The notes under the pieces: generated by a model
Told to the model about the DNA's origin: nothing
Database searches by the model: none
Seen by the model: only the letters and a program-made list of their open reading frames with translations
DNA from: JAKAWM01 sp049966695
Lineage (GTDB): Bacteria; Actinomycetota; Acidimicrobiia; Acidimicrobiales; Palsa-688
DNA: 5,955 nt
Assembly (NCBI GenBank): GCA_049966695.1
Contig: JBMFUG010000115.1
Coordinates: 1-5,955 of the forward strand
Direction: 5' to 3'
Position numbers and translations under genes: made by a program
In this document: piece by piece, positions 1 through 4,848 of the stretch
How positions within the stretch are numbered: position 1 is the stretch's first letter
How the letters are laid out: each line of letters starts with the position of its first letter

Positions 1-178
1 ACGAGCCGCCCCTGACACGAACGCCATCGGCACGCCCCCCGACAAGAAGCTCGATCGCTTCCACAACGAGGGTCTTGCCTGCCCCGGTCTCGCCAGTCAC
101 GGCGGTCATAGCCGGGCCGAACACCACGGTCAGGTCCTCTATCACACCGAGGTCGCGGACCCTGAGCTCGCTCAGCAT
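1..178 (-). CDS. recN: DNA repair protein RecN, N-terminal fragment (runs off the left edge)
   Basis: RecN is an SMC-like ATPase that acts in the cytoplasm in recombinational repair of double-strand breaks. Only the first 59 residues lie in the window. They begin MLSELRVRDLGVIEDL and contain a perfect Walker A motif, GETGAGKT (residues 29-36), followed by VVEAIELLVGGRAD. This is the usual RecN N-terminus, which reads roughly L-x-x-L-R-V-x-N-L-x-V-I-E, then GETGAGKS and ALxLLLGGRAD. The ATG at 178 is chosen because it matches the family N-terminus exactly. It lies four bases after the NAD kinase stop, with no clear Shine-Dalgarno sequence, which suggests coupling to nadK translation. The order nadK-recN is widespread in Actinobacteria. 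The coiled coil, Walker B and signature motifs lie outside the window and cannot be assessed. Confidence 0.95.
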   Translation of the reverse strand, partial: MLSELRVRDLGVIEDLTVVFGPAMTAVTGETGAGKTLVVEAIELLVGGRADGVRVRGGS

Positions 179-182
179 CGTC

Positions 183-1025
183 TTAGCGGTCTACCAAATG
201 GAACTTGTTCTTAAGTGCCGCCTCAAAGCCTCTAACGCCGAAGCTCACGAACAGGGCGTCGAACTTGCCTGCGGTGCACGACAACTTTTCTCCGTGCCCC
301 AGAACGCCTACCGCCACGCCGTCCACGACCAGCTCAGCCGTGCACTGGCCCACCAGTTCCAGGCAGACCTCGTCAGTGCCGGGGACGACGAGGCTCCTAT
401 CGAAGAACATGTGCGGCGAGACGGGCGTTATCACTTGACAACGAAGCGCCGGTGAAACGATCGGGCCACGAGCGGACAGGGTGTACCCCGTGGAGCCCGT
501 CGGGGTTGCGACGATCATCGAGTCGGCTGTGTAGCTCAAGAACTTTGTGCCGCCCAGCAAGACACTGAGGTTGATGGTGTGAACGCCGCTAGGTCGGGTG
601 AGGACAACGTCGTTCAATGCCATCGTAGACAGCCGTGGCTCTTCAGCCCCCTTTGAGAACACCCGCCCCTCGATCGTCATCCGGTGCTCAAGCTTGTAGT
701 CACCTTTCAAAAAACGCTCTATAGCCGTCTGGATGCCGCTTGGCTCTATAGCGGTTAAAAAACCGAAGCGGCCAAAGTTGACCCCAAGCACCGGCACTCC
801 TGAGCTGAGCACCATACCGACGGACCGCAGCATCGTCCCGTCACCGCCGATGCTCACCAGCAGGTCAAGCCCGCAAGAGCCTTCGGGGCAGGGTGAAGAT
901 GTCTTGGGGTCACTGAGCATAACTGGCTCGTGGCCCATTTTTTTGACCCAGGCCGCGGCCGACTTCGCCAGCTCGACAGCGCGCGGCCGGCCCGAATTTG
1001 GCACGAAACCGATGACTGCCATCAC
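183..1025 (-). CDS. nadK: NAD kinase (ATP/polyphosphate-dependent)
   Basis: NAD kinase phosphorylates NAD at the 2'-hydroxyl of the adenosine ribose and is the sole route to NADP. The 280-residue product carries the family motifs in order: GGDGT at residues 60-64 (phosphate-donor binding), GVNFGRFGFLT at 81-91, NDVV at 138-141 and ATPTGSTGY at 173-181. PVSPH follows at 201-205, and the C-terminal strand-rich region contains VDG at 234-236. The end, RGFEAALKNKFHLVDR, fits the usual F-x-x-x-L-R-x-K-L tail. Length is normal for bacterial NadK, slightly shorter than mycobacterial PpnK. Two adjacent starts are possible: GTG at 1025 or ATG at 1022 (279 residues). The ATG overlaps the tlyA stop as TGATG, so translation is probably coupled to tlyA. 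No independent ribosome-binding site is evident. Confidence 0.96.
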   Translation of the reverse strand: MMAVIGFVPNSGRPRAVELAKSAAAWVKKMGHEPVMLSDPKTSSPCPEGSCGLDLLVSIGGDGTMLRSVGMVLSSGVPVLGVNFGRFGFLTAIEPSGIQTAIERFLKGDYKLEHRMTIEGRVFSKGAEEPRLSTMALNDVVLTRPSGVHTINLSVLLGGTKFLSYTADSMIVATPTGSTGYTLSARGPIVSPALRCQVITPVSPHMFFDRSLVVPGTDEVCLELVGQCTAELVVDGVAVGVLGHGEKLSCTAGKFDALFVSFGVRGFEAALKNKFHLVDR

Positions 1026-1807
1026 CCACCTGGCCGAAGGTGCAGCAGGAACTCCTGGTTGCCGTCAGCGCCGAGCAAGGGCGAGGCCATCTCTCCGACC
1101 AATTTGGCACCTGCCACGACAAAGGCGCCAATAGCCCCATTTATTGCCTCGCGCCAAACTTGCTGCTCGCGCACCACTCCTCTTCCTCTCGACACAACAG
1201 CCCTACCGGCTTCGAACTGGGGTTTCACGAGGACCACTAGATCTGCACAAGGCCCAGCAAGAAACGTTAGCGCGGACGCCACGGTCCGCAGGGAAATAAA
1301 AGACAGGTCGGCTGTGACGACGTCGAAGCGGCGGCCGCCCAGGTGCGCCGGCTGGAGGTAGCGGATGTTGACGCGCTCCATCACCTCAACGCGAGGGTCG
1401 CCCCTTAAACGAGGGTGGAGCTGCCCATGCCCGACGTCAACAGCCACCACTGTGGCTGCCCCCCTTTGCAACAGGCAGTCTGTAAAGCCCCCGGTGGAGG
1501 CGCCGGCGTCGAGCGCCGTTCGCCCTTTCACGTCAATACCGAAGTGCTCCAACGCAGCGTCTAGCTTTTCCCCGCCTCTGCTCACAAATCGCGCCGGTGG
1601 CCCTGTTACGACGATAGGGTCGGCCGCGCTTACGAGACGTGCCGGCTTTTCAGCCACTGATCCCCCTACAAGCACACGGCCGTCCGCGACAAGGCACACC
1701 CCTTCGTTCCGGCTAGCCACGAGGCCTCGCCGCACTAGCTCGAGGTCCAGCCTCCTGCGCGCTGCAGCCAGCTCAGTGCCCTCTGTCCCCGTCCGTGGCC
1801 TTGTCAC
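1022..1807 (-). CDS. tlyA: TlyA-family 2'-O-ribose rRNA methyltransferase
   Basis: TlyA uses S-adenosylmethionine to 2'-O-methylate cytidine in rRNA (23S C1920, and in some bacteria also 16S C1409), which affects capreomycin susceptibility. From GTG 1807 the product has 261 residues. An S4 RNA-binding domain spans about 18-70 (RRRLDLELVRRGL). The linker and VSRGGEKLDAAL follow at 75-86. The Rossmann methyltransferase domain has LDAGASTGGFTD at 99-110 (SAM loop), DVGHGQL at 124-130, ADLSFISL at 166-173 and LVKPQFEAG at 193-201. The family-typical end SPLLGADGNQEFLLHL is at 242-257. The frame stays open upstream to 1978, but family N-termini start close to R-x-R-L-D, so GTG 1807, with AAGGG eight bases upstream, is preferred. 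The start overlaps the upstream gene by 35 bases. The M. tuberculosis protein extends beyond the last motif with an extra helix; this one stops four residues after it. Confidence 0.93.
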   Translation of the reverse strand: MTRPRTGTEGTELAAARRRLDLELVRRGLVASRNEGVCLVADGRVLVGGSVAEKPARLVSAADPIVVTGPPARFVSRGGEKLDAALEHFGIDVKGRTALDAGASTGGFTDCLLQRGAATVVAVDVGHGQLHPRLRGDPRVEVMERVNIRYLQPAHLGGRRFDVVTADLSFISLRTVASALTFLAGPCADLVVLVKPQFEAGRAVVSRGRGVVREQQVWREAINGAIGAFVVAGAKLVGEMASPLLGADGNQEFLLHLRPGG

Positions 1808-2114
1808 CTGCCGGGCCCTTATTACCTCCGGCCCCGTTGTGGCCGACGGCCTCGCTTTCAGCTCGGAGCGAGCGCTCGAGGTGCTCCATTTCGGACAGCA
1901 CGGCCGACAAGTCTCGTCGGAGCGTGGCGAGCACGTCCGCGGCAGCGCACCTGCCTTGCCTGGCCAGGTTCTCAGCACGGCGGAGCGCGTCGCGGCGGGC
2001 CTGTTCCCGAGCGCTCATTAGCTGCTCGGCAGCCTCGTGTACCAGGTTGGCCATTGCTCCCGCCAGAGCCGCCCCCGCTCTGGCGCAGCGCCTAAGTTCG
2101 TCTTCTGCTCCCAC
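1773..2114 (-). CDS. Small hypothetical protein, predicted helical coiled coil with a Gly/Asp-rich tail
   Basis: I do not recognise a named family. The 113-residue product is almost entirely helix-forming from residue 4 to about 86, rich in Ala, Arg, Leu and Glu with a heptad-like pattern (for example HEAAEQLMSAREQARRDALR and DLSAVLSEMEHLERSLRAE). No glycine or proline falls inside the helices except around 54. The last 25 residues (GHNGAGGNKGPAGDKATDGD and onward) are Gly/Asp/Lys-rich and probably disordered. No signal peptide or membrane segment is seen, so it is likely cytoplasmic. The GTG start at 2114 lies 38 bases after the HAD gene stop, and no strong Shine-Dalgarno is visible, so the exact start is uncertain. 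The gene ends 35 bases inside tlyA. In M. tuberculosis a short hypothetical gene (Rv1693) also sits between the HAD phosphatase and tlyA, so position supports a real gene. Homology to that protein is not shown. Confidence 0.75.
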   Translation of the reverse strand: MGAEDELRRCARAGAALAGAMANLVHEAAEQLMSAREQARRDALRRAENLARQGRCAAADVLATLRRDLSAVLSEMEHLERSLRAESEAVGHNGAGGNKGPAGDKATDGDRGH

Positions 2115-2152
2115 AAAGACGAGTGTACGAGCCAGAGGGCCGGCCCGCCGTG

Positions 2153-2923
2153 CTAAAGACGAACCTTGCGGAGGTGCTCCCTCACCAAAGCACGTAGGTC
2201 GGTGCTCACCATGTCCGGGGCAGGCTCCACGGGCAGGCCATTGGCTTTCGTGACTCCTGACAGGACGAGCCCGAAACGTGCGCCCACCCTCCGGGCAAAA
2301 AGCCCGTCAGTGTCGGCCCTGTCGCCGACCACAACCTCGAGGCGGCCATAGCGCGACGCGACAAGCTCGGCCATCGCTGCGTTCGGCTTGCCGGCTACCT
2401 CCGGCCCGCTCCCAGCCGCTGTGGCAATGAAAGCCACTATGGCGCCTGCCCCAGGGACAAGTCCCTCTCGAGTGGGAAAGGTGCTGTCCGTGTTGGTGGC
2501 AATGAACCTGGCCCCGTGCCTTACAGCCGTCGCCGCCGAGCTCAACGCCCAGTAGTCGAGCGAGACGGTCCGTCCCACCACTACCGCCTCCGGCTCGCCT
2601 TCATAAGGGACGACCTCGACCCCTCGGTTTGCGAGCGCCTCGTGCACGCCGGGGTCGCCTATCACCATGGCTTTGCTACCGGGGGCCAGCAACAACGCCG
2701 CTGCCTGTGCGGACGTCACCAGATCTTCCTCTTGCGCCTCGATGTCAATAGCCGCCAATGCCGCCAAGTGCTCCCGCAGCAGCGGGCCGGAGTTATTGGT
2801 GAGGAACACCACTCGCTCCCCTGACCCCCGTAGCAGCGCCACCGCCTCGGCGGAACCCCTTATAGCTTGGCCTGCCAACCACACCACGCCGTCTAGGTCA
2901 AGAGCCCAAGTCAGTTGCAGCAC
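2153..2923 (-). CDS. HAD-superfamily subfamily IIA (NagD-like) phosphatase
   Basis: This is a predicted cytoplasmic phosphatase of 256 residues acting on a small phosphate ester. Motifs run in order: DLDGVVW at 9-15 (nucleophile Asp9, general acid/base Asp11), LTNNS at 41-45 (motif II), ATNTDSTFPT at 142-151, GKPN at 178-181 (motif III Lys179) and GDRADTD at 200-206 (motif IV, magnesium-binding acidic residues). The large insert between motifs II and III is the type IIA cap that selects the substrate. In M. tuberculosis the syntenic Rv1692 is a glycerol-3-phosphate phosphatase. That is the best guess for the substrate, but NagD relatives also act on nucleotides, 4-nitrophenyl phosphate or phosphoglycolate. 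Rv1692 is considerably longer at its C-terminus; the extra part is absent here. Start GTG 2923 is seven bases after the stop of the upstream micro-ORF; a GGAG lies 14 bases upstream. Confidence 0.92.
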   Translation of the reverse strand: MLQLTWALDLDGVVWLAGQAIRGSAEAVALLRGSGERVVFLTNNSGPLLREHLAALAAIDIEAQEEDLVTSAQAAALLLAPGSKAMVIGDPGVHEALANRGVEVVPYEGEPEAVVVGRTVSLDYWALSSAATAVRHGARFIATNTDSTFPTREGLVPGAGAIVAFIATAAGSGPEVAGKPNAAMAELVASRYGRLEVVVGDRADTDGLFARRVGARFGLVLSGVTKANGLPVEPAPDMVSTDLRALVREHLRKVRL

Positions 2924-2930
2924 CCCTGCA

Positions 2931-3083
2931 CTACAAGCTCCGGGCCACGTACATGGCGTAAGCCCCAGCTATCGTCACAGCCACCAGCACGACCCAAAAG
3001 AATACGACCAACCCCAACGGCCCGGCCAACCTCAGCGCCGGGTGCAAAGCAGCAGCCGCTCGCCCACCATGCGGCGCCAACAC
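2931..3083 (-). CDS. Predicted 50-residue single-pass membrane protein (micro-ORF)
   Basis: A short reading frame ends with TAG at 2931-2933, seven bases before the HAD start, which is ideal operon spacing. From GTG 3083 it gives about 50 residues. A helix with basic residues (HGGRAAAALHPALRLAG) is followed by one strong transmembrane segment, PLGLVVFFWVVLVAVTIAGA, at about residues 23-42, and ends YAMYVARSL. Third codon positions are strongly G or C, as in the flanking genes. A competing frame over the same bases (2911-3225) gives a Cys/Trp/Gly-rich sequence typical of an out-of-frame reading and would overlap the HAD start. The start is uncertain: TTG 3089, GTG 3083 and TTG 3080 are all possible and none has a good Shine-Dalgarno. 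The frame is closed upstream by a TAG at 3129-3131. It may be the C-terminal end of a longer gene broken by frameshifts. Function unknown. Confidence 0.45.
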   Translation of the reverse strand: MLAPHGGRAAAALHPALRLAGPLGLVVFFWVVLVAVTIAGAYAMYVARSL

Positions 3084-3128
3084 GAACAAGAGGCGCTGAA
3101 GCGGGGGCCACCTCGCGGCGCAAGACCG

Positions 3129-3344
3129 CTAGGTGCAGCGACGGCCTTGCCCCGCCCCGCCCGGCCCAAGTCATTTGCCCAGCTCTCAGGCGGGCCACGC
3201 TGGCTGAAACCCTCCTCCGGGCCACCAGTACCCCGCCGTGCGCCCCGAGGAGCCCTCAAGAGCTACGGCACCAGCCGCCGGCCAAGACTTTTTACCCGCT
3301 GGTGCTTTAACCGCTGGTGCCGGAACGGGACCGCCTAGCTCCAT
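3129..3344 (-). pseudogene. Possible frameshifted or degraded minus-strand coding remnant upstream of the micro-ORF
   Basis: A plausible start sits at ATG 3344, with AAGGA five bases upstream. It reads an Ala/Pro/Lys-rich N-terminus (MELGGPVPAPAVKAPAGKKS and onward) and hits TGA at 3186-3188. Further stops follow in this frame at 3171-3173 and 3129-3131, after which the same frame becomes the membrane micro-ORF. A second frame is open from 3255 through this gap (VARRRVSASVARLRAG and so on). A single protein joining the two would need two compensating frameshifts. It may instead be non-coding leader sequence. I recognise no family, and this is inference from frame structure only. Confidence 0.22.
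3291..3320. repeat. 15-bp tandem direct repeat, two copies
   Basis: Read on the minus strand, the unit GCACCAGCGGTTAAA (3306-3320) is followed directly by GCACCAGCGGGTAAA (3291-3305), identical at 14 of 15 positions. If the minus-strand frame starting at 3344 is translated, the repeat encodes APAVK-APAGK, resembling lysine/alanine/proline-rich basic tails. If it is not translated, the copies could be paired protein-binding sites. Duplication by replication slippage is the simplest origin. Confidence 0.75.
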
Positions 3345-3362
3345 ACACGTCCTTGCCTTTGG

Positions 3363-3408
3363 TTGACCTTTGCCAGCGAGCTTTATGGGCACGTCCCGTG
3401 CCTAGGCT
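3363..3408 (+). promoter_or_regulatory. Tentative promoter elements for the DUF1015 gene
   Basis: TTGACC at 3363-3368 matches five of six bases of the sigma-70-type -35 consensus. Possible -10 elements are poor in position: TTATGG at 3383-3388 leaves a 14-base spacer, and TAGGCT at 3403-3408 (a form common in actinobacteria) is 34 bases away. No pairing is satisfactory, so this is a weak call. The inverted repeat at 3388-3402 lies inside the interval. Confidence 0.2.
3388..3402. promoter_or_regulatory. Perfect 15-bp inverted repeat, candidate operator
   Basis: The sequence GGCACG-TCC-CGTGCC has two perfect six-base arms around a three-base centre. It lies in the gap between divergently oriented transcription units, 53 bases before the DUF1015 start codon, and directly abuts a TAGGCT that could be a -10 element. 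This geometry fits a dimeric repressor or activator site. No T-tract follows in either direction, so an intrinsic terminator is unlikely. Which regulator might bind is unknown. Confidence 0.4.
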
Positions 3409-3455
3409 ACTGCCTGGCTTGCCGCCACCCGGCCACGCTGCTAGTGAACACTACT

Positions 3456-4673
3456 ATGCCCAAGCTCCTCCCCTTCGCTGGCCTACGGCCCGACCCAGCC
3501 CTCACGGGCCCCCTGGACAACGTGGTCTGCCCTCCTTACGATGTCATTTCAGCACAACAACGCCTTTCGCTCATGGCTCGCAGCCCCTTCAACGTAGTCC
3601 GGGTAGAGCTCCCCGAAGGCCACTACGAAGAGGCCGCCAGGCTCCTCGCTGAGTGGACAGCCACCGGCGCGCTGAAGCGCGAGCAGCTACCGGCCCTCTA
3701 CGGCTACCGGATGACCTACAAGGCACCCGACGGGTCGCGCCGCCAAGCCACCGGCGTGCTCGGCGCCCTTGTCCTGGAGCCACCGGGTGGAGACGTGCTG
3801 CCCCACGAGCGGACTACGCCGAAAGCAAAGACCGACCGCCTCGAGCTGATCCGTGCGGTCAAGGCCAACACGTCGCCCGTCTGGTGCCTATGCCCGAGGC
3901 CCGGCCTGGCCAACATCATCGAGCCGACCTACCAAGCCGCTAGCGCGGCCCGTGACGACGAGGGGGTTGCCCATGAGATCTGGCCCATCTTCGACGCCAC
4001 CGTCCAGGAGCACATTTCCGAGCTCATTGGGCAAGGCCCATTGCTGATTGCCGACGGCCACCATCGCTATGAGGTCGCCCTCGCTTACCAGGCCGAGGTC
4101 GTCGCCCACCGGCCCGATGTTGCTGCCGGCAGCTCTCACGCCCAGCTAGGCGGCCCTGACTGCGTGCTTGCCCTAGTCGTCGAGCTCACCGAACGCCATC
4201 TCCAGGTGCTCGCTGTCCACCGCCTAGTCTCGGGGCTGCCGCAGCGCTTCGACGCCACCGCTGCGCTTCGGGCGAGCTTTGAGCTGCGCCCGTTCACTGG
4301 CAACGTCCCTCAGCTCTTGGCAGAAATGAACCGAGCCGGGTCTCTTGGCGTTTTGACAGCTCACGGTGCCTGGACCGCCACACCTTCGCCTGACGGCCCC
4401 AGGCTGCCCTCAGGCGGTCTCGACTTAGACTCGAGCCGTGCGGACACCGTCCTCGGCGAGTGGCCACCGCACGAGCTTCGCTACGAGGCCAGCCCCGACG
4501 CCATCACCACCGCTCTGCGCAGCGGCCAGGCCGACCTCGCGCTATTGTGCCGGCCTGCGCCAATTGGGCTCATCGCCAAGACCGCCGAGGGGGGAGAGCG
4601 CATGCCGCCAAAGACGACCTACTTCTGGCCAAAGCCGCTTACCGGCATGGTCCTACGCGACTTCTCAGCATAG
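3456..4673 (+). CDS. DUF1015-family protein
   Basis: The 405-residue product matches the DUF1015 family throughout, which is conserved in bacteria and archaea but of unestablished biochemical function. Family blocks in order are: LLPFAGLRPDP at 4-14, VCPPYDVIS at 24-32, NVVRVELPEG at 46-55, HERTTPKAKTDRLELIRA at 117-134, the hallmark LIADGHHRYEVAL at 197-209, and the C-terminal MPPKTTYFWPKPLTGMVLR at 383-401. The His-rich GHHRY element suggests a catalytic or metal/phosphate site, but that is inference. There is no signal peptide or membrane segment. ATG 3456 is chosen because family members begin with a short M-x-x-x-x-PF-x-G-L-R; the frame remains open to 3363 but the upstream part (Cys-rich, MTFASELYGH) is not family-like. 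No good ribosome-binding site precedes it. It is divergent from the housekeeping cluster and reads toward the DUF5666-like gene. Confidence 0.93.
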   Translation: MPKLLPFAGLRPDPALTGPLDNVVCPPYDVISAQQRLSLMARSPFNVVRVELPEGHYEEAARLLAEWTATGALKREQLPALYGYRMTYKAPDGSRRQATGVLGALVLEPPGGDVLPHERTTPKAKTDRLELIRAVKANTSPVWCLCPRPGLANIIEPTYQAASAARDDEGVAHEIWPIFDATVQEHISELIGQGPLLIADGHHRYEVALAYQAEVVAHRPDVAAGSSHAQLGGPDCVLALVVELTERHLQVLAVHRLVSGLPQRFDATAALRASFELRPFTGNVPQLLAEMNRAGSLGVLTAHGAWTATPSPDGPRLPSGGLDLDSSRADTVLGEWPPHELRYEASPDAITTALRSGQADLALLCRPAPIGLIAKTAEGGERMPPKTTYFWPKPLTGMVLRDFSA

Positions 4674-4710
4674 CGACGCGCTGCCACAGCCTCACGCAGC
4701 CCTGCCAAGC

Positions 4711-4755
4711 ACCGGGCCCGTCCGCCGCACCGGGCCCGTCCGCCGCACCGGGCCC
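4711..4755. repeat. 18-bp tandem repeat, 2.5 copies
   Basis: The unit ACCGGGCCCGTCCGCCGC occurs at 4711-4728 and 4729-4746, and its first half (ACCGGGCCC) again at 4747-4755, with no mismatches. Each unit contains the self-complementary octamer CGGGCCCG, except that the last copy loses its final G. It begins 38 bases after the DUF1015 stop and ends 93 bases before the next start codon. It could be a slippage product, a set of binding sites, or part of a read-through attenuating structure. Confidence 0.85.
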
Positions 4756-4830
4756 AAAACCCACCAAGGATTAAGCACCCGCTCATACTGCCTTCATATA
4801 GCCGCGCCACGCTGTTCGATGAGCTCACCG

Positions 4831-4838
4831 AAAGGAGA
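4831..4838 (+). promoter_or_regulatory. Strong Shine-Dalgarno sequence for the DUF5666-like gene
   Basis: AAAGGAGA lies ten bases before ATG 4849. It is the best ribosome-binding site in the window and decides the start of this gene against the much longer upstream extension of the same frame. Confidence 0.85.
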
Positions 4839-4848
4839 CAACTCGACC

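Larger units (their letters stand above)
3084..3455. other. Divergent intergenic region between the minus-strand cluster and the DUF1015 gene
   Basis: This stretch has no firmly supported gene. It should contain the promoters of both the leftward cluster and the rightward DUF1015 gene. It holds a 15-bp tandem duplication (3291-3320), a perfect 6-3-6 inverted repeat (3388-3402), a consensus-like TTGACC at 3363-3368 on the plus strand and possible coding remnants on the minus strand. No tRNA-like cloverleaf, terminator with a T-tract or insertion-sequence end was seen. Confidence 0.6.
4674..4848 (+). other. Intergenic spacer between DUF1015 and DUF5666-like genes
   Basis: The 175-base gap carries an 18-bp tandem repeat (4711-4755), a possible weak promoter (TTAAGC at 4771-4776, CATATA at 4795-4800, 18-base spacer) and a strong ribosome-binding site near its end. 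The frame of the downstream gene happens to stay open across the whole gap and into the DUF1015 gene, but that is not evidence of translation. No convincing terminator for the DUF1015 gene was seen. Confidence 0.5.

Noticed and set aside
1808..1978. Longer TlyA start up to 1978
   Set aside because: The extra 57 residues are Arg/Pro/Ser/Cys-rich, lie entirely inside the upstream gene in another frame, and have no counterpart in the TlyA family.
1365..2021. Plus-strand 218-codon frame antisense to tlyA and its upstream gene
   Set aside because: Low-complexity Ser/Arg/Pro translation, and the opposite strand carries a complete TlyA with all motifs.
2137..2146. Palindrome GGGCCGGCCC in the 38-base gap after the HAD gene
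   Set aside because: A ten-base self-complementary GC run is expected by chance in such GC-rich DNA. It has no loop and no T-tract, so it is neither a convincing terminator nor an operator.
2911..3225. Minus-strand 104-codon frame upstream of the HAD gene
   Set aside because: From about 3090 onward it is Cys/Trp/Gly-rich with no family features, it overlaps the HAD start, and an alternative frame over the same bases encodes a clear transmembrane helix with operon-like spacing.
2667..3338. Plus-strand 223-codon frame antisense to the HAD gene
   Set aside because: Ser/Pro/Arg-rich translation typical of the antisense of GC-rich coding sequence; the HAD gene with all its motifs is on the other strand.
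4711..4755. CRISPR-like array
   Set aside because: The repeats are directly abutting with no spacers and only 2.5 copies, so it is a simple tandem repeat.
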